A DNA stretch of 16,864 bases from assembly GCA_003646055.1 (NCBI GenBank), contig QNDZ01000015.1:1-16864 (forward strand), in the 5' to 3' direction. Position 1 is the stretch's first letter. Every line of letters starts with the position of its first letter. The stretch is from a bacterium. GTDB taxonomy: Bacteria; Hydrothermota; UBA3072; B12-G15. Below the pieces are notes generated by a model, which saw only the letters and a list, made by a program, of their open reading frames with translations, made no database searches and was not told the DNA's origin. Positions 5,866-13,279 of this stretch are shown here, one piece after another. The position numbers and the translations under genes are program-made.

Positions 5866-6771
5866 GTGTTTTTCTTATTTCTATCAATTGTAAAAATGCA
5901 CATTTATAGTGATAAAACCACCTATCTTGTTGGAGAGAATATTTATGTTGGGTGTGAGATAACAAACACAGGGAGTGATGTTGCGTATATAGAAGATTTC
6001 CTTTTCCAACAAAAACTACTTAGTGAAGATGCGGTAATGTGGGCTAATAAGGGAAGAAAAATTCCTCACGGAATCTTGATAGGTACTCCATTTAGAATTG
6101 CAGGGAGGAAATACAATAAAGCTACGAAAATGTTAGAACCTGGAGAAACCCTACGATTTAAGGAAAAGCCTATTATTGGGGACTATGGAAATGCAATGTT
6201 TGATAAGAGATCTTGGTATTGGAACAATGCTTATATTCTTCCTGGTAGATACTCTTTTACAATTTATTACTGGGTTAAAGAAAAGGGTAGACTCAAGAAA
6301 CTCTCATCGGATACACTGCACATATATATACAGAAGCCCGCTGGTAAAGAAAAAAAGGCATGGGAGATATACAAAAAGTTTAGAGAGAAAGAAGGGTCCT
6401 GGAAGGTTAAAGAGATGATTTATCTCAGTAAAGAGTTGATAAAAAAATACCCAGAGAGTGCTTATCTAGATGAATTATTCTATTATTGGCATCACTTTAG
6501 CTTTGTGGAGAATTGGGAGAGTAAAAATCCTGAAATGAAAAGGGAGATTAATGAAACAAAAAGAGAGAGAAGGGAGTTGTTGAATCTAATTAAAGAGAAC
6601 ATAAAAAAATACAAGGGGAGAACACAGAAAGAGGCATTGTGGGCTATTATACAGGGGGAGATGGTGCTTGGCACTCCTGTGGAAGAAATAAACTCTTTTG
6701 TTATAAATTCTGGTGTTCTTCTTGATAAAGAGATAAGGGACTATCTTGGTATAGAAGATAAAGAAAGGTAG
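5866..6771 (+). CDS. Hypothetical beta-sandwich plus helical protein inside the inverted-repeat element
   Basis: A 301-codon frame that I do not recognise. The first ten residues (MFFLFLSIVK) look like a shortened signal peptide. Residues 11-157 look like an Ig-like beta sandwich: YSDKTTYLVGENIYVGCEITNTGS opens it, EPGETLRF lies mid-domain and LPGRYSFTIYYWV near its end, in the style of CARDB/BsuPI-like surface domains. Residues 162-300 are charged and helical (AWEIYKKFREK, YPESAYLDELFYYW), recalling TPR-like helical hairpins. The likely start is GTG at 5866 with GAGGTAG upstream. An ATG at 5864 is in another frame and stops after nine codons, so the signal peptide may be damaged by a frameshift. 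Composition looks more A-rich than the neighbours. It is probably a cell-surface or periplasmic cargo gene; its function is unknown. Confidence 0.55.
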   Translation: MFFLFLSIVKMHIYSDKTTYLVGENIYVGCEITNTGSDVAYIEDFLFQQKLLSEDAVMWANKGRKIPHGILIGTPFRIAGRKYNKATKMLEPGETLRFKEKPIIGDYGNAMFDKRSWYWNNAYILPGRYSFTIYYWVKEKGRLKKLSSDTLHIYIQKPAGKEKKAWEIYKKFREKEGSWKVKEMIYLSKELIKKYPESAYLDELFYYWHHFSFVENWESKNPEMKREINETKRERRELLNLIKENIKKYKGRTQKEALWAIIQGEMVLGTPVEEINSFVINSGVLLDKEIRDYLGIEDKER

Positions 6772-6956
6772 CACAATTTATAAAAATGTTTCCTGCTTCA
6801 TTCCTATATTCATAATTTACTCGAATTTACTCGTATGGAATTAGACAACTTACTCTCTTTATCTAATTTATTAACCAGGGGATACTTTTATAATAAACTT
6901 ATGGTCAATAAATTATTAAAATACCGTAAAGGTAAGACTTAATGGTGAGATCAAAA
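6772..6956. other. Gene-free 3' part of the element
   Basis: AT-rich sequence between the passenger gene and the right inverted repeat. The only structure I see is a tandem pair of a 10-base word (AATTTACTCG at 6814-6823 and 6824-6833). There is no open frame with a ribosome binding site, no convincing terminator hairpin and no RNA gene. Confidence 0.5.
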
Positions 6957-6983
6957 TGTCATAATGTCAAGGTCCGGGCTGGA
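6957..6983 (-). repeat. Right terminal inverted repeat, 27 bp
   Basis: Exact reverse complement of 5726-5752. It ends 15 bases before the -35 of the recG promoter, so the element's edge is immediately upstream of recG expression signals. Confidence 0.85.
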
Positions 6984-6997
6984 AGTTAGGGGGGTGC

Positions 6998-7025
6998 TTG
7001 ATTTATTGGTTTAATGTGGTATTTT
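6998..7025 (+). promoter_or_regulatory. recG promoter, leaderless type
   Basis: TTGATT (6998-7003), a 16-base spacer and TATTTT (7020-7025), with the ATG at 7032 exactly 6 bases after the -10. There is no Shine-Dalgarno before that ATG. The arrangement matches the promoters at 710 and 11704 in this window and argues for ATG 7032 over the in-frame ATG at 7014, which lies inside the promoter. Confidence 0.6.
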
Positions 7026-7031
7026 TTATTC

Positions 7032-9083
7032 ATGGATTTTAATCCTGTTGATTCTCCGGTCAAATATGTGAAGGGTGTTGGCCCTGTAAGGGAGAGGTAT
7101 CTGAATCTTCTTGGAATATATACTATAAGAGACCTTCTCTTCTATCCACCAAGGAAGTACATAGATTCAAGCGTTGTGAAGAGCATAAGCCAGGCAAAAA
7201 CAGGTGAAGATGTGACAATCATCGGTGAGGTGGTTGATGTTTTTGTGAAAAGAGCAAGGAGTATGAAGATAGGCACGGTTGTTGTTTATGATGGAACAGG
7301 AACAATCTCTGCAAAGTGGTTCAATCAGGACTGGGTTGTTAAATATTTTAAAAAAGGAGAGACTGTATCAATAAGCGGTAAGATTTCTATGTTTGGCTTT
7401 GAAAAACAGATTATCTCTCCTGAGTATGAGAAACTTGAAAGGGAGGATTACCAGGTTATACATACAGGAAGGATTGTCCCTGTTTACAGGATAAATAAAT
7501 TTTTGACCCAGCGTTCATTCAGGAGATATGTAAAGAATGCACTTGAGAGGTATTTGGATAGGGTTGAGGAGTATTTAATGGATGAGGAGAGGGAAATGTT
7601 AAATCTGATTGAATTGAGGGATGCACTGAGAAAACTTCATTTCCCTGAGAAAAAAGAAGATGTTGATATTGCTGTTAGAAGGCTTGCCTTTGATGAACTG
7701 TTCTTTGTTGAACTCTTTTTGAGACTTCAAAAGATTGACGCCCAGAAGAAGAAGGGTATTGCTTTTAATACCAGTTCCAATCTTGCAGAAAAATTGCTTC
7801 GTTCACTCCCCTTCAAACTAACAGACGAACAGTTAAGGGTGATTGATGAGATAAAAGGGGATATGGCGAAGCCTGTACCAATGCAGAGATTGCTCCAGGG
7901 TGATGTGGGTTCAGGAAAAACCATTGTTGCATTGATTGCCTCTCTCATATGCATTGAGAATGGCTATAATGTTGGTTTTATGGTTCCAACAGAGATTCTT
8001 GCATTTCAGCATCACAGGGTGCTTTCCAGATTTCTTAAAGATATTGATGTGGGAGTTTACCTTATTTCAGGTGGAATGAGAAATTCAGAGAAGGAGAGAA
8101 TTCTGGAGACAATATCAAAGAAGCCTGCCATTGTGGTAGGTACACATGCACTTATACAGAAGGGAATGAGAATACCGAAAATGGGACTTGCCATTATTGA
8201 TGAACAGCACAGGTTTGGTGTTCTCCAGAGGAAGAAACTCATTATCCAGGGTGAGAGCCCAGATGTTCTCTTTCTCACTGCCACACCAATTCCAAGAACC
8301 CTTGCCCTTGCAGTGTATGGAGACCTTGATGTTTCCACCATAAGAAAACTCCCGCCAGGAAGGATGCCTCCAAAAACAAGATGGGTGAATGAGAACAAGA
8401 GGGAGAAGGTTTATCAGTTTGTAAGGGACAAGATATCTGATGGTGAACTCGCATATATTGTATTGCCTGTGATAGAGGAAAATCCCAGAAGTGAATTGAA
8501 GGCAGTAAAAACTATTTATAAAGAGTTAAAAAACACATATTTTAAGGGCATACCCATTGAGATGCTGTATGGAGGGATGAAGTCTGAAGAGAAGGATAGA
8601 ATAATGAATGAATTCAGGGAAGGAAGGATTAAGGCACTGGTTTGCACCACTGTGATTGAGGTTGGTGTTGATGTGCCTGATGCAAACATCATGGTGATAG
8701 AAAATGCTGATAGATTTGGACTTTCTCAACTTCATCAGTTAAGGGGAAGAATAGGAAGGGGTGGAAAAAAGTCCTACTGTATCCTCATTACCCCTGAAAA
8801 CATAACAGAGGATGCTGGTAAGAGATTGAAGGCAATGGAAGAATACACAGATGGATTTAAACTTGCAGAGGTTGACCTGAAGATCCGTGGACCAGGTGAA
8901 TTCTTTGGCACAAGACAACATGGTTTTTCAGATTTTGTATTCTTTGATATATTCAGGGATAGTTATCTGATTGAACCAGTCAAAAGATTTGTGGATGAGG
9001 TTGTATCAAAGAAGGATTTTGGAAGGTTTGTTAAAGGGATAGACAGGATTTCTAAAAGAGGGGATTTAATTGAAGTTGGCTGA
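7032..9083 (+). CDS. recG: ATP-dependent DNA helicase RecG
   Basis: A 683-aa superfamily 2 helicase that remodels stalled replication forks and Holliday junctions. The N-terminal wedge domain is present, with the helix-hairpin YVKGVGPVRERYLNLLGIYTIRDLLFYPPRKYID and an OB fold near residues 55-145. The helicase motifs are intact: Walker A GDVGSGKT (290-297), DEQH (390-393, the RecG form of the DEAH box), TATPIPRT (416-423) and QLRGRIGRG (569-577). The C-terminal region IRGPGEFFGTRQHGF is the family TRG-containing segment. The length is normal. The start at 7032 is favoured because a promoter covers the region upstream. The 3' end overlaps purC on the other strand by 18 bases. Confidence 0.96.
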   Translation: MDFNPVDSPVKYVKGVGPVRERYLNLLGIYTIRDLLFYPPRKYIDSSVVKSISQAKTGEDVTIIGEVVDVFVKRARSMKIGTVVVYDGTGTISAKWFNQDWVVKYFKKGETVSISGKISMFGFEKQIISPEYEKLEREDYQVIHTGRIVPVYRINKFLTQRSFRRYVKNALERYLDRVEEYLMDEEREMLNLIELRDALRKLHFPEKKEDVDIAVRRLAFDELFFVELFLRLQKIDAQKKKGIAFNTSSNLAEKLLRSLPFKLTDEQLRVIDEIKGDMAKPVPMQRLLQGDVGSGKTIVALIASLICIENGYNVGFMVPTEILAFQHHRVLSRFLKDIDVGVYLISGGMRNSEKERILETISKKPAIVVGTHALIQKGMRIPKMGLAIIDEQHRFGVLQRKKLIIQGESPDVLFLTATPIPRTLALAVYGDLDVSTIRKLPPGRMPPKTRWVNENKREKVYQFVRDKISDGELAYIVLPVIEENPRSELKAVKTIYKELKNTYFKGIPIEMLYGGMKSEEKDRIMNEFREGRIKALVCTTVIEVGVDVPDANIMVIENADRFGLSQLHQLRGRIGRGGKKSYCILITPENITEDAGKRLKAMEEYTDGFKLAEVDLKIRGPGEFFGTRQHGFSDFVFFDIFRDSYLIEPVKRFVDEVVSKKDFGRFVKGIDRISKRGDLIEVG

Positions 9084-9950
9084 TTTCCCGGTTACCCTTT
9101 CATAGATTTCAAGGTATCTCTTTGCAGAGGTGTCAACAATTTCATTGGGTAATGGTGGAGGTGGTGACTCCCTGTCCCATCCACTGTTCATTAGATACTC
9201 TCTCACAAACTCTTTGTCCATATCATAAACCCTGCCCTGTTTCCACATTTCAAGGTCAACATACCTTGATGAATCAGGTGTAAATATCTCGTCAATAATA
9301 ATTGGGTTGCCATCCTCATCAATCCCGAACTCAAATTTCGTATCAGAGAGAATTATACCCTTTTTGAATAACTCTTCATATCCAAGATTAAAAAGTTTCA
9401 ATGAGGTTTCCTTCAGAAACTCTGCAGTCTCTCTACCAACGATGTTAATAAGTTCCTCAAAATTTATAGGTCTATCATGCCCTGTTTCTTCTTTTGTGGT
9501 GGGTGTGAATAATGGTTCAGGTAGTTTTGCATAATCTTTAAGCCCTTCAGGTAGTTTTGTCCCATAAGCAGTTCCAGTTTTTTTGTATTCCCTCAGTGCA
9601 CTTCCAGCAAGGTGTCCTCTTACAATACATTCAACAGACAGGACATCCGTCTTTTTTACAACCATGCTTCTTTTCAGGATAAGGTTCTTTGATTCCTCAG
9701 ATAAAAAATCAGGTGGTTCATCAGTAAGAAAGTGATTCTTGAAAGGAATTTTTTTGAACCAGTAAACAGATATGCCTGTGAGTACATAACCCTTGTAGGG
9801 GATAAGATTATGGAGAACGTAGTCAAAGGCAGAAATCCTGTCAGTGGCAACAATTAAGAGGTTTTTGTCATCAACAATATAAATATCCCGAACCTTACCC
9901 CTTTTCAGGAGTTTTAGTTCGGGAATATTTGTTTCACCTACGAGACGCAT
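9066..9950 (-). CDS. purC: Phosphoribosylaminoimidazole-succinocarboxamide (SAICAR) synthase
   Basis: A 294-aa cytosolic enzyme of purine synthesis that joins CAIR and aspartate using ATP to give SAICAR. The family signatures are clear: GKVRDIY (18-24, nucleotide-binding loop), ATDRISAFDYVL (35-46), the first PROSITE region SVECIVRGHLAGSALREY and the second IILSDTKFEFG. It is the longer form, near the length of yeast Ade1 (about 300 residues) and longer than E. coli PurC (about 237). Its ATG shares one base with the rpmE stop (TAATG), so it is probably translated by coupling as the last gene of rho-rpmE-purC. Its last six codons overlap the end of recG on the other strand. Confidence 0.96.
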   Translation of the reverse strand: MRLVGETNIPELKLLKRGKVRDIYIVDDKNLLIVATDRISAFDYVLHNLIPYKGYVLTGISVYWFKKIPFKNHFLTDEPPDFLSEESKNLILKRSMVVKKTDVLSVECIVRGHLAGSALREYKKTGTAYGTKLPEGLKDYAKLPEPLFTPTTKEETGHDRPINFEELINIVGRETAEFLKETSLKLFNLGYEELFKKGIILSDTKFEFGIDEDGNPIIIDEIFTPDSSRYVDLEMWKQGRVYDMDKEFVREYLMNSGWDRESPPPPLPNEIVDTSAKRYLEIYERVTGKSANFN

Positions 9951-10153
9951 TATGACTTCTTACCGTATTTTCTTCTGTACTTCTCAACCCTTCCTGCAGT
10001 ATCAATTATCTTCTGTGTGCCTGTGAAGAAAGGATGGCACTTTGAACAAATCTCCACCTTTATTTCTTTTCTGGTGGACCTTGTATGTATAACATTCCCG
10101 CAGGAGCAGGTGATTGTGCAGTCAACATATTCAGGATGTATTCCCTTTTTCAT
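9950..10153 (-). CDS. rpmE: 50S ribosomal protein L31, zinc-binding form
   Basis: A 67-aa protein with the L31 start ([20 protein letters not shown]) and all four cysteines of the zinc form, C16, C18, C36 and C39. The cell can therefore regulate L31 by zinc as in other C+ types; no zinc-free paralogue is in the window. L31 bridges the two ribosomal subunits. It has a clean Shine-Dalgarno (AGGAGG, 5-6 bases before the ATG) just after the rho stop. rho-rpmE is a conserved pair in many bacteria. Confidence 0.96.
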   Translation of the reverse strand: MKKGIHPEYVDCTITCSCGNVIHTRSTRKEIKVEICSKCHPFFTGTQKIIDTAGRVEKYRRKYGKKS

Positions 10154-10165
10154 GTTTCCTCCTGT

Positions 10166-11518
10166 TTATGATGTCATCGCCCTGAGGAATTCCTTATTGT
10201 TCTTTGTCATCTTCATCTTTGAAATAAGGAATTCCATGGCTTCTATCTGGTTTGACATCTCGCTTAAAAGTTTCCTCAAAACCCACACCCTGTTAAGCTC
10301 CTCAGGAGAGAGGAGCAGTTCTTCCTTCCTTGTGCCAGACTTGAATATATCTATTGCAGGGAATATTCTCCTGTCAGCAAGTTGTCTGTCCAGCACAATC
10401 TCCTGATTACCCGTTCCTTTGAATTCTTCAAAGATTACCTCATCCATCCTTGAACCTGTTTCAATGAGTGCTGTTGCTATAATTGTGAGGCTTCCACCCT
10501 CTTCCACCTTCCTTGCAGCACCAAAGAATTTCTTTGGAACCTGGAGTGCGTTTGAATCAACACCACCTGATAGTGTCTTTCCACTGTGTGGAACAACAAG
10601 GTTGTTTGCCCTTGCATACCTTGTTATACTATCAAGTAAAATCACAACATCCTTTCCATATTCAACCATTCTTTTCGCCTTTTCCAGTGCCATCTTTGCA
10701 ACCTGGAGGTGTCTCTCAGGTGGTTCATCAAAGGTAGAACTCAGAACCTCTGCCCTCACAGACCTTTTCATGTCAGTCACCTCTTCTGGCCTTTCATCTA
10801 TGAGAAGGATAATCAGGTAGATTTCAGGGTGATTCTCTGTGATTGAATTGGCTATCTTCTGGAGGAGTATGGTTTTACCTGCCCTTGGTGGTGAGACAAT
10901 AAGACCCCTCTGCCCCTTGCCCATTGGTGCAAGAAGGTCAATAATCCGCATGGATATATCGCCATCAGACCTCTCAAGCCTTATCCTCTCAATTGGATGG
11001 AGTGGTGTGAGGTTTTCAAACTTCACCCTTGCCTTTAATCTTTCTGGTGATTGGTCATTCACCTTGAGTATCTTTACAAGGGCAAAGTACTTTTCACCAG
11101 GGTTGGGAGGCCTGATTTCACCAAGTATTGTATCCCCTGTCCTGATGCCCATCCTCTTTATAAACTGAGGTGATACATAGATGTCATCGGGAGAGGCAGT
11201 ATAACTGTTCTGGGAGGACCTTAAAAAACCATACCCTTCAGGCAGTACCTCAATCACGCCTTCAGTAATCAGTTTCTCTGATGGGGCTGTTATCTGAGGT
11301 TCTGGTTCTTCCTCTACCTCTGGTTCAGGGAGAGAAGGTTCTACTACCTTTTCCTCCTTCACCATAACAGGAATATCATCCTCAAGTTTTCCATTTCTTG
11401 CCTGGAGGATTTCTTCAATCAGTTGCTTTTTCTTTTTTCCTGTTGGGGAAATTCCCAGGTCTTTAGCAATCCTGGTCAATTCCCTGTAGGTCTTCTTTTC
11501 CAAGTCTGCTGGTTTCAT
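10166..11518 (-). CDS. rho: Transcription termination factor Rho
   Basis: A 450-aa hexameric RNA helicase that ends transcription by pulling nascent RNA from RNA polymerase. An N-terminal helical Rho_N domain (1-45) is followed by an acidic, proline-rich linker (46-80), the cold-shock-like RNA-binding domain (84-155, with [13 protein letters not shown] and DDIYVSPQ) and the RecA-like motor. Walker A is PPRAGKT (210-216) and Walker [11 protein letters not shown] (291-300), and [11 protein letters not shown] is intact. The frame can be read further upstream to 11581, but I chose the ATG at 11518: Rho homology begins there and the longer reading would cross the promoter. No Shine-Dalgarno precedes it. 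The absence of clear intrinsic terminators here fits a strong role for Rho. Confidence 0.96.
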   Translation of the reverse strand: MKPADLEKKTYRELTRIAKDLGISPTGKKKKQLIEEILQARNGKLEDDIPVMVKEEKVVEPSLPEPEVEEEPEPQITAPSEKLITEGVIEVLPEGYGFLRSSQNSYTASPDDIYVSPQFIKRMGIRTGDTILGEIRPPNPGEKYFALVKILKVNDQSPERLKARVKFENLTPLHPIERIRLERSDGDISMRIIDLLAPMGKGQRGLIVSPPRAGKTILLQKIANSITENHPEIYLIILLIDERPEEVTDMKRSVRAEVLSSTFDEPPERHLQVAKMALEKAKRMVEYGKDVVILLDSITRYARANNLVVPHSGKTLSGGVDSNALQVPKKFFGAARKVEEGGSLTIIATALIETGSRMDEVIFEEFKGTGNQEIVLDRQLADRRIFPAIDIFKSGTRKEELLLSPEELNRVWVLRKLLSEMSNQIEAMEFLISKMKMTKNNKEFLRAMTS

Positions 11519-11525
11519 AGACAAA

Positions 11526-11556
11526 CTTATATTATAAAGAAAACAGCATTTGTCAA
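11526..11556 (-). promoter_or_regulatory. rho operon promoter, very short leader
   Basis: On the minus strand, TTGACA (11556-11551) is followed by a TATAATATAAG run (11536-11526). Candidate -10 hexamers are TAATAT with a 16-base spacer or TATAAG with 19. The rho ATG lies 7-12 bases after the box, so the leader would be a few bases at most and lacks a Shine-Dalgarno. Long-leader rho autoregulation, known in E. coli, is unlikely here. Confidence 0.6.
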
Positions 11557-11581
11557 TGGGTTTTATGAGAAAAATCAACAC

Positions 11582-11609
11582 TTGACATCTTCAGAATTTT
11601 TTATATTTT
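11582..11609 (+). promoter_or_regulatory. Promoter of tRNA-Glu
   Basis: TTGACA (11582-11587), a 16-base spacer and TATTTT (11604-11609). Transcription would start about 6-7 bases before the mature tRNA at 11623. It is divergent from the rho promoter, with 25 bases between the two -35 boxes. Confidence 0.55.
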
Positions 11610-11622
11610 TCTGCTGGTAACT

Positions 11623-11695
11623 GGCCCCGTCGTCTAACGGTTCAGGACATCACTCTTTCAAGGTGAAGATAGGGGTTCGATTCCCCTCGGGGCTA
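11623..11695 (+). tRNA. tRNA-Glu, anticodon TTC
   Basis: The acceptor stem GGCCCCG pairs with CGGGGCT (11688-11694; first pair G-U) and the discriminator is A. The anticodon stem TCACT/GGTGA encloses the loop CTTTCAA with anticodon TTC at 11657-11659. The T arm is AGGGG-TTCGATT-CCCCT (11671-11687). The D arm contains GTCTAACGGTTCAGGAC, characteristic of bacterial tRNA-Glu. The CCA end is not encoded and must be added by an enzyme. Confidence 0.95.
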
Positions 11696-11703
11696 TTTAT
11701 ATA

Positions 11704-11732
11704 TTGCCAACAGGATTTTAATCAATTATACT
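11704..11732 (+). promoter_or_regulatory. Promoter of the ppx - DUF47 - PiT operon, leaderless type
   Basis: TTGCCA (11704-11709), a 17-base spacer and TATACT (11727-11732). The ppx ATG at 11739 is exactly 6 bases after the -10, so transcription should begin at the start codon. There is no Shine-Dalgarno and no room for a leader or a Pho box between the boxes and the gene. Confidence 0.7.
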
Positions 11733-11738
11733 CATACC

Positions 11739-12665
11739 ATGAGGTACAGTTCAATAGATATAGGTTCAAACTCTGTGCTCTTCACATGTATTGAATATGA
11801 TAAGGGGAATATTCAGGTTGTAGAAGATGTCTCTGTGATCACCGGACTTTCAAGGGGGATGAAAGAGACCTTCAAGGATGATGCAATAGAAAAAACAGTC
11901 CATGCTGTTTGCAATTTTAAGGAAAAAGCAGAAAGAACTGGATGCGGAACTCCAGTTGTGATAGGAACAATGGCATTGAGAAGGGCAAAAAACAGAGGGA
12001 TTTTTCTCAAAAGGCTTAAAGATATATGCGGACTGAATGTGAGAATTCTTTCAGGTGAAGAGGAGGGATACTACTCCTTTATATCCGTTTCCCTGAAAGT
12101 TAAAGAAAGAATAATTGTGGTTGATATTGGTGGTGGAAGCACAGAGATTGTTTCCGGAATTGGAAGGAGCATTGATTATATAAGGAGCATTCCAATAGGT
12201 GCAGTTTCCCTTTATGAGAGGTTTATAAAGAATGACCCGCCTTCAGAGGATGATGTGAATAAAATGCTTTTGTTCATTGAGTCTTCTCTGGATGAGATTC
12301 AGCGGCCTTATGGAGAGAGAATTATTGGGATTGGAGGGACAGTTACCACACTTGCAGCAATACATATAGGGAAAGAATACTCAAGAGAGACTGTTGAAGG
12401 GATATATCTTGAAAGAGATACCGTAGAGAAGATGATTGAAATGTTCATGGCGAAAAATTCCATAGAGAGGAGAAGAATAAAGGGAATGGAAAAGGAAAGG
12501 GAAGATATTATACTTGCAGGAACAGGAATTTTGTATACCATATTAAATTGGGCAGGGTTTGATGGTGTTTATGTGAGCACTGGTGGTGTGAGGTATGGTG
12601 TTTTAATGGAAAAAATAGAAGGAGGGGCTTATGATACCCATATTCAAAAAGACAAAGCAACTTGA
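11739..12665 (+). CDS. ppx: Ppx/GppA family phosphatase (exopolyphosphatase or pppGpp phosphatase)
   Basis: A 308-aa protein with the actin-like ATPase fold of Ppx/GppA. The phosphate-1 motif IDIGSNSV is at residues 6-13, the catalytic region SGEEEGYYSF at 105-114, phosphate-2 VVDIGGGSTE at 127-136, and GIGGTVTT follows. The length equals the short two-domain form lacking the HD-like C-terminus of E. coli Ppx (513 residues). The family either shortens polyphosphate or removes the gamma phosphate of pppGpp. Being first in an operon with a PhoU-like protein and a phosphate transporter favours polyphosphate, although this form may do both. It overlaps the next gene by 35 bases. Confidence 0.88.
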   Translation: MRYSSIDIGSNSVLFTCIEYDKGNIQVVEDVSVITGLSRGMKETFKDDAIEKTVHAVCNFKEKAERTGCGTPVVIGTMALRRAKNRGIFLKRLKDICGLNVRILSGEEEGYYSFISVSLKVKERIIVVDIGGGSTEIVSGIGRSIDYIRSIPIGAVSLYERFIKNDPPSEDDVNKMLLFIESSLDEIQRPYGERIIGIGGTVTTLAAIHIGKEYSRETVEGIYLERDTVEKMIEMFMAKNSIERRRIKGMEKEREDIILAGTGILYTILNWAGFDGVYVSTGGVRYGVLMEKIEGGAYDTHIQKDKAT

Positions 12666-13278
12666 AGCAAAGATTGACGAGTTCCTTGATACAATCCTTC
12701 AGGCAGCACTTGAATTCAAACAGGCTTTGAAATACTACCTTAATGGTGATTTGAATGAGTTTTCTGAACGAGAAAAGGTTGTGGACAGGCTTGAAGGAAG
12801 GGCAGATTCAAGCAGGAGGGATATTGAGAACCAGCTTTATCAGGAGATGCTCATACCCGAATCAAGGGGGGATGTGCTTGCACTCCTTGAAAACTCAGAT
12901 GATGTCCTCAATCTGATTGCGGATACTATTGTTGAATTTTCAATTGAAAGGCCAGAGATATTCCCGGAAGTGAAAGACCAGTTTGATTCACTTGTGGAGG
13001 TGAGTATTGGTGCTGTTGAGGAGATGGTATGCACTATGAGGTCGTATTTTAAGAACATTACTGCTGTAAGAGACCATATTTCAAAAATAATGTTTTTTGA
13101 GAAGGAGTCTGATAAGATTGGTGAGAAAATTAAGAGGTACATCTTTGACAGGGATGATATTGACCTTGCAAAAAAAACCCATCTGAGAACATTCATAACC
13201 TACATCCAGAACATTGCAGATAAGGCAGAGGATATTGGGGACAGGGTGAATATATATGCAATAAAGAGGATGATGTAA
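12631..13278 (+). CDS. PhoU-like DUF47 family protein
   Basis: A 215-aa all-helical protein of the DUF47/TIGR00153 (PhoU-like) family. Features include the start PIFKKTKQLEAKIDEFLD, an E-ADSSRRDIENQLYQEML segment, the EN-DDVLNLIADT metal-binding type helix (near residues 87-98) and a C-terminal AD-AEDIGDRVN-Y helix, in the pattern of PhoU-type E/DxxxD metal sites. It has a good Shine-Dalgarno (GGAGGGG, 12621-12627). It overlaps ppx by 35 bases and is followed directly by a PiT transporter gene. DUF47 proteins beside PiT transporters are a well-known pairing and are believed to control transport. It is likely a cytoplasmic regulator of the next gene's product. Confidence 0.9.
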   Translation: MIPIFKKTKQLEAKIDEFLDTILQAALEFKQALKYYLNGDLNEFSEREKVVDRLEGRADSSRRDIENQLYQEMLIPESRGDVLALLENSDDVLNLIADTIVEFSIERPEIFPEVKDQFDSLVEVSIGAVEEMVCTMRSYFKNITAVRDHISKIMFFEKESDKIGEKIKRYIFDRDDIDLAKKTHLRTFITYIQNIADKAEDIGDRVNIYAIKRMM

Positions 13279-13279
13279 T

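Larger units (their letters stand above)
5726..6983. mobile_element. Putative non-autonomous element with 27-bp terminal inverted repeats and a passenger gene
   Basis: A 1,258-bp segment whose two ends are perfect 27-base reverse complements (5726-5752 and 6957-6983). After one mismatch the repeat continues three more bases inward. It contains a single gene (5866-6771) that does not look like a transposase, integrase or resolvase. It lies directly after a truncated tonB paralogue, which suggests insertion into or next to that gene. No clear target duplication is visible; AAGT occurs just outside both ends (5718-5721 and 6983-6986), but the spacing does not fit exactly. The structure fits a MITE-like or transporter-dependent element mobilised in trans, or a decayed insertion sequence. 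No transposon family can be assigned from this sequence alone. Confidence 0.55.

Noticed and set aside
6814-6833. Tandem AATTTACTCG repeat as an attachment site or CRISPR fragment
   Set aside because: There are only two units of 10 bases, with no spacers and no associated genes. It is too short to interpret.
6930-6983. An outward promoter in the right inverted repeat driving recG
   Set aside because: A CATAAT box exists at 6960-6965, but no acceptable -35 is found 16-18 bases upstream, and recG has its own better promoter.
7014-7031. An upstream ATG (7014) as the start of RecG
   Set aside because: It falls between the -35 and -10 boxes of the recG promoter, so it would not be on the transcript.
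11519-11581. A longer Rho reading beginning at 11581
   Set aside because: The added 21 residues are hydrophobic and unlike Rho, and the rho promoter lies within them.
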